Positions 35,107-44,003 of a stretch of 64,000 nucleotides of DNA are shown here, one piece after another. A program made the position numbers and the translations under genes. The stretch covers positions 45,505 through 109,504 of the forward strand of contig JBEBRR010000003.1 in assembly GCA_040394735.1 (NCBI GenBank), read 5' to 3'. The stretch is from Leadbetterella byssophila_A (GTDB taxonomy: Bacteria; Bacteroidota; Bacteroidia; Cytophagales; Spirosomataceae). A model generated the notes under the pieces. It saw only the letters and a list, made by a program, of their open reading frames with translations. It was not told the DNA's origin and did not search any database. Numbering within the stretch: the stretch's first letter is position 1; every line of letters begins with the position of its first letter.

Positions 35107-36351
35107 TTAACGGAACAGAAGCAGCGCCATTACCAGGGTCACCACAATATTAAATGCCTGCGCTCCCAGAAACACAAAAAGCGGTTTTTTATTGGATTGG
35201 GCAAAAAGCTCCCGGAAATTGGTCTCAAGACCGATGCTGACAAAAGCCAGCGCAAACCAGATTCCCTGGATACTTTTGATCACCGGCTTCACTTCGCTTA
35301 CCTTTTCCGGTGACAATACAAATGAAAATAAGAGCGATGCCGCCACAAAGCCGATCACAAACTTCGGAAAGCGCTCCCAGATCAGGCCTAAAGTAGGCTT
35401 TTCAGCCGTTTGCTGTGCCTGGTTAACCGACCAGTAAATGCTGATGGCGAAGGCTGCCAGCCCCAGCAGCACGTTTTGCGAAAATTTAATAATAGTGCTG
35501 ATCTCCAGGGCTTCATCTCCAACCAGTGAGCCCGAGGCTACCACCGCCCCGGTGGTGTCTATGCTCCCCCCCAGCCAGGCCCCCGTTACCGCCTGGGAAA
35601 GCCCCATCCAGTTGGCCATATAGGGCATAAAAATCATCATGGGTACCGCAGTAATCAGTACCATGGAAATCACATAAGAAAGCTTTTTAGAATCGCCTTT
35701 GATAGCTCCCGAAGTAGCTATGGCGGCAGAGACTCCGCAAATAGAGACCGCACTGCTGATCATCATCGACATTTCCTGGTCAATGCCCGTACGCCTGCAT
35801 AGCCAGAAGGCAAAATACCAGACCGATATCACCACCACCAGGGCCTGAACCAGTCCCAGCATCCCTGCCCGCAGTATCTCTGAAAAGATGATGGAAGTAC
35901 CCAGAAGCACCAGTCCTATCTTGACAAAAAGCTCGCTCTGAAGGCTCTCCTTCAGCCAGTCCGGCACTCCCCACAGGTTATTGATCAGCAAGCCGATGGC
36001 CAGGCTGAAAATTACGGTTTCCAGGTTATACTCCTGTACGGTTTCATTTCCGGCCAGAATCTGGGCTACAATGGAAAGAACGAAAAGCGCCAGGAATCCG
36101 GCCAGAAAGCGAAGCGGCTTTTTCCCGGTAAGAAATGCGGCAAAGGTACCGGCGGCACCCACCAGACCTAGCTGTACAAGAATCTTCACCAGATTCTCCT
36201 GCGCCAGAATATGTCCGGATATCTCGGAAAAATACATCCATTTAAAGGCGGGGCTCTGAAAACTGAATCCAGCGAGAACTACTCCTATCAATAAAAAACC
36301 GGTAATTACCACTACCCAGTCTTCCGAAATACTTTTACTTTTTTCTGTCAT
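35107..36351 (-). CDS. YeiH-family putative sulfate/anion exporter
   Basis: 414-residue inner-membrane protein with about ten or eleven TM helices, matching the YeiH (UPF0324) transporter family. Signatures include VFSLAIGLLINN, LVLLGTSIIFSEILRAG, the half-repeat MMISSAVSICGVSAAIATSGAI and GAWLGGSIDTTGAVVASGSL. The transported anion is not established for most members. It is convergent with the polysaccharide locus and separated from it by a terminator-like repeat, so it need not belong to that locus. A link to sulfate released from sulfated glycans is possible but unproven, since no sulfatase gene is present. Confidence 0.88.
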   Translation of the reverse strand: MTEKSKSISEDWVVVITGFLLIGVVLAGFSFQSPAFKWMYFSEISGHILAQENLVKILVQLGLVGAAGTFAAFLTGKKPLRFLAGFLALFVLSIVAQILAGNETVQEYNLETVIFSLAIGLLINNLWGVPDWLKESLQSELFVKIGLVLLGTSIIFSEILRAGMLGLVQALVVVISVWYFAFWLCRRTGIDQEMSMMISSAVSICGVSAAIATSGAIKGDSKKLSYVISMVLITAVPMMIFMPYMANWMGLSQAVTGAWLGGSIDTTGAVVASGSLVGDEALEISTIIKFSQNVLLGLAAFAISIYWSVNQAQQTAEKPTLGLIWERFPKFVIGFVAASLLFSFVLSPEKVSEVKPVIKSIQGIWFALAFVSIGLETNFRELFAQSNKKPLFVFLGAQAFNIVVTLVMALLLFR

Positions 36352-36552
36352 TTATGGTCCAGGTCTTTTCTGCCTCAATAATACGGAGAATCAAATTTAT
36401 ATCTATGCAAACTTTACAATTTTATATAATTTCTTCGTATCTTTACACCGGTTTAATGATTATGTAGGAACGGGTATCCTGATTCAGGTTATTTGTTTCA
36501 AAAAAATTCAAAAAAGAGGAGTGCTCCTGTACTCCTCATTTTTTTAAGGGCT
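36352..36552. other. AT-rich gap with a leader-like terminator
   Basis: 201 bases between divergent genes. It contains a -7-like TATCTTTA at 36438-36445 and, just before the lipoprotein ATG, an intrinsic-terminator hairpin. No gene is seen. Confidence 0.45.
36516..36545 (+). terminator. Intrinsic terminator just upstream of a lipoprotein gene
   Basis: GAGGAGT (36516-36522), an 8-base loop, ACTCCTC (36531-36537) and then seven T residues, preceded by an A-tract (the A-T pairs extend the stem). The ATG of the lipoprotein gene is at 36553 and no gene lies upstream on this strand, so the hairpin may end a small RNA or act as an attenuator. Confidence 0.7.
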
Positions 36553-37110
36553 ATGAAATTCCGCTTTATATTTATTTTCTTCCTTTTTTCCGGCTGCCAG
36601 AATTCAACCGGAACCGACAGGGTTCTGAAATACTTTGATTCAAAAACATGGGTAGAGGGCCTGGTTGCTGACGCAGAGACCACGCGGCCCGGAGTGGAAA
36701 AGACCTGGACCTATGATCACCAGACAGAGAAAAAAGAGATACAGGACATTGACTGGAATAAAGAGCTTAAGCTTTTTCTCGATGCCGACCTGAATAAAAG
36801 CTCTTTTGTAAGCAGCTATGATTCAGTGAAGGAAGAATATCGTACGGTTTATTTTCTTAAGCCCGGCGAAAACCTTCCGGTCAAAGAGTTCAGTGTGGAT
36901 TTTGATTCTCTGCACGTTCCCATAAAAATAAGCAGCACCCGGCAATCCGAAAATTATTTTTTCTCCACGGGCTCACAGATCAGCCTTTCCGCCCAGGACG
37001 GGAGAATCTCGGAATACGAGATACAATCCGTTCAGAAGCTCTTATGGTTTTCACCTGACTCAAGCATTGTTTCAGGAAAAGTAATACCGGGGGAGGAAGT
37101 GAAAAGATAA
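36553..37110 (+). CDS. Hypothetical lipoprotein
   Basis: 186 residues; I do not recognise a family. The ATG at 36553 is preferred over one at 36493 because it gives a short lipoprotein signal (MKFRFIFIFFLFSGC) and because the upstream one lies before the terminator hairpin. The mature part is polar with a Trp/Tyr pattern (TWVEGLVADAETTRPGVEKTWTYD), and no catalytic or repeat motif is evident. It is convergent with a zinc peptidase gene. Function unknown; envelope location inferred. Confidence 0.65.
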   Translation: MKFRFIFIFFLFSGCQNSTGTDRVLKYFDSKTWVEGLVADAETTRPGVEKTWTYDHQTEKKEIQDIDWNKELKLFLDADLNKSSFVSSYDSVKEEYRTVYFLKPGENLPVKEFSVDFDSLHVPIKISSTRQSENYFFSTGSQISLSAQDGRISEYEIQSVQKLLWFSPDSSIVSGKVIPGEEVKR

Positions 37111-37167
37111 AAGTTTAAAGTCAAGGAGCATTCTAAAAATATACTACCTTAACTTTAAACTTTTATC
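37106..37167. terminator. Bidirectional terminator-like inverted repeat between convergent genes
   Basis: GATAAAAGTTTAAAGTCAAGG (from 37106) is the inverse of CCTTAACTTTAAACTTTTATC (to 37167) with a single mismatch. It starts inside the lipoprotein stop and ends 13 bases before the stop of the convergent zinc peptidase gene, an ideal place to end both transcripts. Confidence 0.7.
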
Positions 37168-37179
37168 TCGCTTACCAGG

Positions 37180-37887
37180 TCAATCTTCTCTTCTTCCCAG
37201 AAACATCATCACAAAATACATCAGGTTGGCCATAGCGGCAGCGGCACCTACCACATAGGTCATAGCAGCCCATTTCAAAGCGTCTTTGGCCATGGCATGC
37301 TCACGCTGGGAAACTACATTACGGTTCTCCATCCAGTTCAGCGCCCGCTTGCTGGCATCAAATTCTACCGGCAGGGTAATCAGTGCAAACAGCGCCAAAG
37401 CCAGGTTGGCTCCGATCAGAACCAGCAGAAGCATGTTCCCCGTGGGGTTATTCTGGGAAAGCAGGGCTATCCCCCCGAACATCAGGAACATATTGGCCAT
37501 TCCCATGATCCGTGAGGCAATATTTACCGCAGGAACCATGGCTGAACGCATTTTCAACGCGGCGTAAGCCGTGGCATGCTGAACAGCATGGCCCACTTCG
37601 TGAGCTGCTACTGCAGCCGAGGCGGCGCTCCGGCCATGATACACATCAGAGCTCAGGTTCACTGTTTTGTCCAGCGGATTGTAGTGGTCGGTCAAACGGC
37701 CGTCTACCTGTGTGATCTTTACGTCATATATTCCGTTATCATTGAGCATTTTTCGGGCTATTTCTTCGCCACTGAGCCCGTTAGACAGCCCGATTTGCGA
37801 ATACTGGTTGAACTTACTCTTCAAACGGCTGGAAACCAGTGAGCCGATCACCATAAAAACAACACCAATAATTATTAATCCGATCAT
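37180..37887 (-). CDS. Zinc metallopeptidase, YugP-like
   Basis: 235-residue membrane protein of the neutral zinc metallopeptidase (YugP) family. An N-terminal TM helix (MIGLIIIGVVFMVIGSLVS) precedes the catalytic motif AVAAHEVGHAVQH (HExxH), and further TM helices follow (AVNIASRIMGMANMFLMFGGIALL; MLLLVLIGANLALALFALI). Family-typical LPVEFDASKRALNWME follows. The active site faces the cytoplasm or membrane in family models. Substrate unknown. Monocistronic by context. Confidence 0.9.
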   Translation of the reverse strand: MIGLIIIGVVFMVIGSLVSSRLKSKFNQYSQIGLSNGLSGEEIARKMLNDNGIYDVKITQVDGRLTDHYNPLDKTVNLSSDVYHGRSAASAAVAAHEVGHAVQHATAYAALKMRSAMVPAVNIASRIMGMANMFLMFGGIALLSQNNPTGNMLLLVLIGANLALALFALITLPVEFDASKRALNWMENRNVVSQREHAMAKDALKWAAMTYVVGAAAAMANLMYFVMMFLGRRED

Positions 37888-37980
37888 CTTTTAAAATTTA
37901 GATTTTTTTAATTACTCTTATAACAAAACATAAATATACAGGGTTTCGCCGGAGCAAAAAAACGGTATGGACGGTTGAAA

Positions 37981-38056
37981 TGAACCATATAAGGCGAGCA
38001 AAGTAAAAAAGAAATTAAAAGTGAAAAGATATTAGTGAAAAGTGAAGGATTATTCT
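37981..38056. repeat. Intergenic word repeats (GAACCATATAAGGC; AAAAGTGAAAAG)
   Basis: The 205-base gap contains TGAACCATATAAGGC at 37981, an exact match to the same 15 bases near 49560, followed by AATTAAAAGTGAAAAGATATTAGTGAAAAGTGAAGG, whose words recur at 49495-49525. No gene is seen in the gap. Confidence 0.65.
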
Positions 38057-38092
38057 TCCTATTAAATACGGAGTGTTCCTTTACTATTCACC

Positions 38093-39370
38093 CTAAAGCC
38101 TCTCAAGATCTTTCCAGTCAATCTCCGGTGCCCTGTTCCCTGCAGCCCGCTCAAAAGAGGTGTCATATGCCACATTAGGAGAGAAAAACCCGCAATTGGC
38201 CAGGTAAAACCTGCCGTCTTTTACGCCTGCGGCGTAATCTGTCCGGTTTCCTTTCCGGGCCGTAGCATCGGCCGTGTATTTTGCACGGGTCAGCTCTGTC
38301 CATTTCCCCTGTGTATCACACACCCACTGATTGGAAAATGCCACTTCGCGGCGGATATGGCCCGTACCCGTAACAAAATTTTCCAGGAAAGAGTGGAAAC
38401 GTTTGGCATAGGTAACGGTAACGGGTCTCCTGAAAGATGCTATAAGCTCCCATTTCCCGTTTTCCGGGGCCAGAAAATACGCTGTATATTCCGTGCTTCC
38501 CTGTACAGATGACGGCTCTATCCGTGTCAGGAAGCGGTAGGTATTCCCTGTCTTCCAGCTAAACCGTTTATAACTCTGCCCTCCGCTGCCTTCATTACCG
38601 AATTCTCCCGTATGCACCTCTTCCCCTTTTTTCAGCAAAACAATGCGCTGGTCGTCGGGAATGCTTTTCGGGTCATCGGTATTGAAAGGGCTCCACACCG
38701 AAAATAATATCCTTCTTTCTGTGGCCGAGTTCACCTGAATACCGAAATACCCTTCACCAAAGCCATTGGCCATATAGTAACTCCCATGGACATCATTGCC
38801 CTCCGGAACCGTTATCTCGTTGTAGATCCAGCGGATATCGCGATCTTCAGGCATCTCGTAACGCAAATGAACCGAAGGCCCTCTTCTTCCCCAGTAGAAG
38901 TCATCTTTCACATAGGTGATTCCCCCGGCCAGTGCCTCCCCTTCTACCAGCAGATCACTTATGTCTGCTTCTCCTTTACTTTGGAGGATTACCTTCTGGT
39001 ATCCGGGATTTTTCACCTTAAAAGTTCCCACCGTGATCCTGGCAGCCTCCTGTCCGTTAATCTTCGCCGTGCGGGTTTCGCCGTTCAGGGTCACCGATAC
39101 CTCTGCATTGCCTCCGGCTGTAAGCCCCAGCTGAATAGTCCCCGTGGCATTGGTACTGAAGAATATACAGGCTTCACCATCGGCCGCGGTGAATCCTTTC
39201 AGGCCTTCACTACCAAATTTCTGCTGGCCTTGTGCCGAAGGGTGACAAAACCATCCGTTACCCTGCAAAGGAACAGCCTCCCAGCCAGCCAGAGGCGGCA
39301 CTATCTCCGGGGCATCATCCGGAGCTTTGCAGAAAGAAACAAAAAGCGGGATCCATAAAAACAAGTTCAT
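38093..39370 (-). CDS. DUF3472 domain protein (DUF5077-like N-terminus), lipoprotein
   Basis: 425 residues. An in-frame ATG at 39370 gives a lipobox-like signal (NLFLWIPLFVSFC). The N-terminal half is a beta-sandwich, probably carbohydrate-binding-like (AGGNAEVSVTLNGETRTAKI; GYQKVILQSKGEADISDL), and the second half has the DUF3472 pattern (DRDIRWIYNEITVPEGNDVHGSYYMANGFGEGYFGIQVN; KRFHSFLENFV). Such proteins are secreted and common in Bacteroidota near carbohydrate loci. No catalytic role is established. It is separated by about 1.4 kb from the GH88/DUF2264 pair and transcribed in the opposite direction. An FMN reductase gene lies 52 bases upstream. Confidence 0.82.
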   Translation of the reverse strand: MNLFLWIPLFVSFCKAPDDAPEIVPPLAGWEAVPLQGNGWFCHPSAQGQQKFGSEGLKGFTAADGEACIFFSTNATGTIQLGLTAGGNAEVSVTLNGETRTAKINGQEAARITVGTFKVKNPGYQKVILQSKGEADISDLLVEGEALAGGITYVKDDFYWGRRGPSVHLRYEMPEDRDIRWIYNEITVPEGNDVHGSYYMANGFGEGYFGIQVNSATERRILFSVWSPFNTDDPKSIPDDQRIVLLKKGEEVHTGEFGNEGSGGQSYKRFSWKTGNTYRFLTRIEPSSVQGSTEYTAYFLAPENGKWELIASFRRPVTVTYAKRFHSFLENFVTGTGHIRREVAFSNQWVCDTQGKWTELTRAKYTADATARKGNRTDYAAGVKDGRFYLANCGFFSPNVAYDTSFERAAGNRAPEIDWKDLERL

Positions 39371-39422
39371 CTTTTTCAAGTTTAGAAATATTATCATTTA
39401 TCAGGGCCTGATCCGCTCAAAG

Positions 39423-39965
39423 CTATTTCGCCACCTGGCGCGCCAGCCATAAAAATTCATCCACAAAAGTATTGACAGGTTTCTGGAAATCGGCATCCAG
39501 CAGGTGACCTTCCCGGTCAAATTTCTTGTCCGCGTGCGGCGTGATCAGCAGCTGCGGACTCAGAATACCGAAAAATGCGGCTACCATCTGGATCAGCTGC
39601 TGGGCAGACCTCATGGCACCCAGGGCACCGTCGGTACCTGTTGCTATGCCGAACACTTTACGGCTCTGCTTCGGAAAATGATCCAGCAGGTTTTTCAATG
39701 CCGGAGAATACCCCCCGTTGTATTCAGGAGAAACCAGGATAAAGGCTTCAGCAGAAAAAATTCGCCGGCCAAGCTCCGCGAATTCAGAAGGAACTTTCTC
39801 CTGACGGGTCCATACCTCCTGTACAAACGGCAGGGCATAGTCCCTGACATCAATTAAACCCGGTTCTATCCCTTCTTTCTCCTGCAGCACCCGGTGCAGA
39901 TGTCTGGCTATACGAAAAGTTATGCTGGCCTGGCGGGGGCTACCCGAAATAATTTCAATTTTCAT
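39423..39965 (-). CDS. NADPH-dependent FMN reductase family protein
   Basis: 180-residue flavodoxin-like protein that uses NAD(P)H and FMN to reduce quinones, azo dyes or chromate, depending on member. The FMN phosphate loop is SGSPRQASITFRIARHL and the second FMN contact is SPEYNGGYSPALKNLLDHF, followed by GIATGTDGALGAMRSAQQL. Length is normal for the family. It lies 52 bases upstream of the DUF3472 gene; a shared transcript is possible. Physiological electron acceptor unknown. Confidence 0.9.
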   Translation of the reverse strand: MKIEIISGSPRQASITFRIARHLHRVLQEKEGIEPGLIDVRDYALPFVQEVWTRQEKVPSEFAELGRRIFSAEAFILVSPEYNGGYSPALKNLLDHFPKQSRKVFGIATGTDGALGAMRSAQQLIQMVAAFFGILSPQLLITPHADKKFDREGHLLDADFQKPVNTFVDEFLWLARQVAK

Positions 39966-40078
39966 ACGTCTTAAATTTCAGCTCTGGGCTATTTCAAATC
40001 ATTGTTATTCTTCGGACCTGGTTCTTAACACATCCTTCAGAAAACACAAAGATCATATATTTTCTGCGGGAGATAAAC

Positions 40079-41398
40079 TTAATTTCCGGCTGTACGGTCA
40101 ATAATATCTTTTGAGATTTCCGTAAAATACCCGCCGTTCTGGTAACCGTACCATGACATCGTCACCGTTTCATAATGGCCCGAATCATACAGCTTATCGG
40201 CCGTAATATAACCGATATATCCTCCGTTAAAGCTGGTAACAATAAGATTCAGCCCCTTTTTACGCGCGTACTCATCCAGTTCCACCATAATTTCCCCTGA
40301 AAAGTCTGCCGGCATGCCCAATACCAGGGTATTTCCCACCCGGGTCACTTTTATATACGCCTTATAATCCCCGAAAAAACGTTTGAACACCCAGGGGCGC
40401 AAGGCCAGATGACGGGTAAGCCGGGCTGTAGGCTCGGGTAAAGGCACCGGAACAAGGACAGATACCAGCGTATCTCCAAGAGGGATCTCTTTGCGCTGAT
40501 TAAAATGATGCAGCACACTCAGGCCCAGGTTACGCACCTCATCAAACTCGGTCTCCCCCCTTTCCACCGGGCCCATTCCGGCTACGGCCCCCGCCATGTA
40601 AAGTCCGAATGACGGCTGCAGGGAATCTACCAGAATACCCGAATAATCCCTGGACAATTGCAGATTACGGTCACTCAGGGTAGTGCTGTGGGCAGAATAA
40701 GTGATCAGGTGAGCCTTTTCACCGGACTGCTTCGCAAAACTCAATGCCCTCACCTCTTTGTCCCTTACCCCGCCGGGAAGGTTGATCCGGTACCTTACGT
40801 CCTCATCGTCTATTACTTCGGAATAAGTCACACTCCCGCTGCTGAGATCATCCACAGAGGCTTCTATGGCCCGGCAAAACCGCCCGGCCAGCAGCTCCAC
40901 CACTTCGGGATCATATTTTCCGCCGAAAAGCTCCCCGGTGAGGGTACTTTCCCAGCCGCCGATACTGCTGTGGCTGTGCGTAGCGGAAAAGTGAATGTCC
41001 TTTAAGGCGATGCCCTGCTTCTGAAGCTTCTTCTCCACAGCCTGAACTACACGCGGCGGAATAAAAAGTAAATCGGCAGACACAAAAAATACCAGTCCGC
41101 CCCCGATTTCCAAAGCCACAGAACGCACGTATACCGAATCATGCACCGACTCATAATGCCGGCCCCGGCGCTTGCCGTAACCGGCCAGAGGTACGGGCCG
41201 GGAAGGAGTGATGTTCTGAATGGCCCATCCTACGCGGCAGGGTCCCGTCTGTACGGGAAGACCCAAAACCTGGTCTTTCCATTTTTTATAGTGAGAAGTT
41301 TCCGTATAGGGAGTCCGGTCTATCCATTCTACCATTGCAAAAAGCAAGACGATCAGCACGCCCAGGACAGCCAAAACATATTTTATAATTTTTCTCAT
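40079..41398 (-). CDS. Neutral/alkaline ceramidase-like enzyme, membrane-anchored
   Basis: 439 residues with an N-terminal TM anchor (IIKYVLAVLGVLIVLLFAMVEW). The body matches the N-terminal catalytic domain of neutral ceramidase-type amidases: CRVGWAIQNITPSRPVPLAGYG, DSVYVRSVALEIGGGLVFFVSADLL and the zinc-site ATHSHSS. Bacteroidota make sphingolipids, so a ceramide-like substrate is plausible, but these domains occur in many non-ceramidase hydrolases. The C-terminal immunoglobulin-like domain of classical ceramidase is absent. Substrate is therefore open. Confidence 0.8.
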   Translation of the reverse strand: MRKIIKYVLAVLGVLIVLLFAMVEWIDRTPYTETSHYKKWKDQVLGLPVQTGPCRVGWAIQNITPSRPVPLAGYGKRRGRHYESVHDSVYVRSVALEIGGGLVFFVSADLLFIPPRVVQAVEKKLQKQGIALKDIHFSATHSHSSIGGWESTLTGELFGGKYDPEVVELLAGRFCRAIEASVDDLSSGSVTYSEVIDDEDVRYRINLPGGVRDKEVRALSFAKQSGEKAHLITYSAHSTTLSDRNLQLSRDYSGILVDSLQPSFGLYMAGAVAGMGPVERGETEFDEVRNLGLSVLHHFNQRKEIPLGDTLVSVLVPVPLPEPTARLTRHLALRPWVFKRFFGDYKAYIKVTRVGNTLVLGMPADFSGEIMVELDEYARKKGLNLIVTSFNGGYIGYITADKLYDSGHYETVTMSWYGYQNGGYFTEISKDIIDRTAGN

Positions 41399-41565
41399 AT
41401 CCCAAATTTTAGACTTATCTAAGAAAGAATTGCAATAGAAAACAAAACCATTCTATCCAACAAATTGCATTAAACTAAATATCAGTATATTATAAAAATC
41501 ACATATTAAATAATTAATAAAAAATTTTAATTATTGCCACAACAATCATTACTATGATTTTTATA

Positions 41566-41573
41566 TAAATTTG
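41566..41573 (+). promoter_or_regulatory. Candidate -7 box of the pckA promoter
   Basis: TAAATTTG matches TAnnTTTG exactly. Transcription would start near 41580, leaving a leader of about 100 bases that contains a strong hairpin. No convincing TTG box at the right distance was seen. Confidence 0.35.
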
Positions 41574-41614
41574 CACAAAACAAATACTTCATCAATAAAA
41601 TCAACCAGGATGAA

Positions 41615-41653
41615 GGGGCCTTTGATCCGCCAAAATTGCGGATTAAAGGCCTC
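41615..41653 (+). promoter_or_regulatory. Hairpin in the pckA leader
   Basis: GGGGCCTTTGATCCGC (41615-41630) can pair with GCGGATTAAAGGCCTC (41638-41653), with two G-U pairs and a 7-base loop. It ends 26 bases before the pckA ATG. No U-tract follows, so it is not a terminator; a translational or mRNA-stability role is inferred. Confidence 0.6.
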
Positions 41654-41679
41654 AAATCCTAATTAAATCATCAGGCAAC

Positions 41680-43176
41680 ATGAACATTCGCAAAAATCTT
41701 CCGCCCGAAGAACTCAAGCAGGAATCTCTCCGTCTCGGCCTGGCAGGCCTCAGTCAATCGGGCGCTCTGGTCATCAGCACCGGGAAATTTACGGGAAGGA
41801 GTCCGAAAGACAAGTTTTTTGTCCGGGAAAAAGATTCGGCCCCCGCCATCGACTGGAACGACTTCAACCTCCCGATAGAAGACGGGTATTTTCAGCAGCT
41901 GAAGAAAGATCTTCTTCATTACCTGGATCGGAAAGAAGAAGTATGGATGCAGGAAGTTTATGCCGGGGCGGACCCTGAATACCGGATAGCGGTTACCTGC
42001 ATCAATGAATGGCCTGACAGCAGCCTTTTTGTCTGCAACATGTTTATTCGCCCTGAGGAGGAAGAGGACTTCGTTTCGGAATGGACCCTTATCCAGGCGC
42101 CGGGCTTCCGTGCCAACCCGGAGATCCATGGTACCCGTCAGGAGAATTTTGCAGTGATCTCACTTGCAGAAAAAACAATACTGATTGGTGGTACTGGGTA
42201 CACGGGCGAGATCAAAAAAGGTGTATTTACCGTCATGAATTACCTGCTGCCCAAAGAAAGAAACGTACTGACCATGCATTGCAGCGCTAACCAGGGGGCA
42301 GCAGGAGATGTAGCCCTGTTTTTTGGCCTCAGCGGAACCGGCAAGACCACCCTCAGCGCTGACCCCGAACGCAGCCTGATCGGTGACGATGAGCATGCCT
42401 GGACCGACACCGGCATTTTCAATATTGAAGGAGGCTGCTATGCCAAGGTAATAGATCTTTCGCCTGAAAAAGAGCCCCAGATCTATAATGCCATAAGAGA
42501 CCATGCGCTGGTGGAGAACGTTACCTTTTTTGAAGGAAGTGACCGGATCAATTATGCCGATCGCTCGGTGACCGAGAATACACGGGTGAGCTACCCCCTT
42601 GAATACATTACCAATGCCGTCATCCCGTCAGCAGCCGGGCATCCCCGCCATATTTTTTTCCTGACCTGTGATGCCTTCGGTGTGCTCCCCCCGTTGAGCC
42701 GACTTTCTCCTGAACAGGCCATGTTCTATTTCCTGAGCGGTTACACCGCCCGGATAGCCGGCACAGAAGAGGGGGTAAAAGAGCCCCGACCTACCTTCAG
42801 TACCTGCTTCGGTGCCCCTTTCCTGCCTTTGGCACCGCAGGTATACGCTGAAATGCTGAAAGAGAAGATTAACCAGGGCAACGTCAGTGTCTGGATGGTA
42901 AATACCGGCTGGACAGGCGGCGGGTACGGTGTAGGTGAACGGATCCGTCTGAGCTACACACGGGCCATGATCAAAGCTGTTCTGAACGGCAGCCTGAACA
43001 ATGTCATCACCCATAAACACCCCGTTTTTGATCTGGATATGCCCCTTTCGTGCCCGGGAGTACCTTCTACGCTCCTGAATCCGGCCAACACCTGGACGGA
43101 CAAGGCGTTGTATGAAGCGGAAAGCAAAAAACTGGCGGAGTTGTTTGAGCAGAATGTAGCCGTGCTAAATGTGTAG
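41680..43176 (+). CDS. pckA: Phosphoenolpyruvate carboxykinase (ATP)
   Basis: Gluconeogenic enzyme converting oxaloacetate and ATP to phosphoenolpyruvate. 498 residues; the chain starts directly in the family's first conserved block (NLPPEELKQESLRLG), about 30 residues shorter than some homologues. Substrate loop TGKFTGRSPKDKFF, P-loop GLSGTGKTTLSADPERSLIGDDEHAW with the metal-binding residues, and RVSYPLEYI and the adenine loop EPRPTFSTCFG region are all present. The leader has a strong hairpin, so regulation at the RNA level is possible. Monocistronic. Confidence 0.95.
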   Translation: MNIRKNLPPEELKQESLRLGLAGLSQSGALVISTGKFTGRSPKDKFFVREKDSAPAIDWNDFNLPIEDGYFQQLKKDLLHYLDRKEEVWMQEVYAGADPEYRIAVTCINEWPDSSLFVCNMFIRPEEEEDFVSEWTLIQAPGFRANPEIHGTRQENFAVISLAEKTILIGGTGYTGEIKKGVFTVMNYLLPKERNVLTMHCSANQGAAGDVALFFGLSGTGKTTLSADPERSLIGDDEHAWTDTGIFNIEGGCYAKVIDLSPEKEPQIYNAIRDHALVENVTFFEGSDRINYADRSVTENTRVSYPLEYITNAVIPSAAGHPRHIFFLTCDAFGVLPPLSRLSPEQAMFYFLSGYTARIAGTEEGVKEPRPTFSTCFGAPFLPLAPQVYAEMLKEKINQGNVSVWMVNTGWTGGGYGVGERIRLSYTRAMIKAVLNGSLNNVITHKHPVFDLDMPLSCPGVPSTLLNPANTWTDKALYEAESKKLAELFEQNVAVLNV

Positions 43177-43233
43177 CTTCAGATACCCTTTCCGGCGGTC
43201 CCGAATCTACCCGCAGGGACAAATGCCTTGTCT

Positions 43234-43914
43234 CTAACTCAGCTTATCCAAAATAAGCTCAGCAACAGCCAGGTCTTCCGGTGTGGTGATCTTGATATTG
43301 GAGTAACTGCCTTCTATCAGGTGAATGGCATGCCCGCTGTGTTCCACAACGGATGCGTCATCGGTAAAATGTTCATTATACGGCACGTCAAAGGCCTTAC
43401 GCAGCACTGACAGGCGGAAGGTCTGCGGCGTCTGGATCAGCTTGACCGTTCTCCGGTCCAGCGCCCGGTTTTCGTCGCCTTCCGCCAGCCGTACAGAATC
43501 TTTGCTGTCTACATACGTCACCACGGCCCCGAAACGCTCTGCGGCTACAAAAGAGTTCAGCAGGATATTCAGGGTAACGAAAGGGCGGACTCCGTCGTGA
43601 ATAGCTATCAATGCGTGGCCATCGTCTTCAATAACTGCCAAAGCATTTTTTACGGAGTGAAAACGGGTCTCCCCGCCCTTAACAAGGGTAACGGGAGCAT
43701 CTCCAGGAAGGTATTTGCGCGCTATGGGTTCCCAATACGAAAGCCCCTCTTCTGAAAGAGCCAGGACAATCTCGCAGCCGCTGATATCCAGGAATTTCTC
43801 CAGGGTATGAACAAGAACCGGCTTTTCTTTAAGCCGGAGAAACTGCTTGGGAATCTCTCCTCCCATACGGCTGCCGGTGCCGCTGGCTACGATGATGGCA
43901 ATTTTACGGGTCAT
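43234..43914 (-). CDS. ispD: 2-C-methyl-D-erythritol 4-phosphate cytidylyltransferase
   Basis: Third enzyme of the MEP isoprenoid pathway, joining CTP and MEP. 226 residues. The CTP-binding loop is IVASGTGSRMGGEIPKQFL; HDGVRPFV and RRTVKLIQTPQTFRL follow, then FTDDASVVEHSG, all characteristic. Length normal. It precedes a short repeat-containing gap and the queA gene ends upstream on the same strand. Other MEP genes are not in the window. Confidence 0.95.
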   Translation of the reverse strand: MTRKIAIIVASGTGSRMGGEIPKQFLRLKEKPVLVHTLEKFLDISGCEIVLALSEEGLSYWEPIARKYLPGDAPVTLVKGGETRFHSVKNALAVIEDDGHALIAIHDGVRPFVTLNILLNSFVAAERFGAVVTYVDSKDSVRLAEGDENRALDRRTVKLIQTPQTFRLSVLRKAFDVPYNEHFTDDASVVEHSGHAIHLIEGSYSNIKITTPEDLAVAELILDKLS

Positions 43915-43934
43915 ATTTATTCCGGAGAGATCGT

Positions 43935-43990
43935 AGTGGTGAGTGCCGAGTAGTGAGTGCGGGAGGAGCTATCACTCGAAACTCACCACT
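43935..43990. repeat. GTGGTGAGT / CCGAGTAGTGAGT hairpin repeat
   Basis: AGTGGTGAGT (43935-43944) is the inverse of ACTCACCACT (43981-43990). The inner CCGAGTAGTG at 43946-43955 is the reverse complement of the CACTACTCGG word repeated twice at 56071-56094. It fills most of the gap between ispD and queA. Confidence 0.65.
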
Positions 43991-44003
43991 CGGAATCAAA
44001 TAC

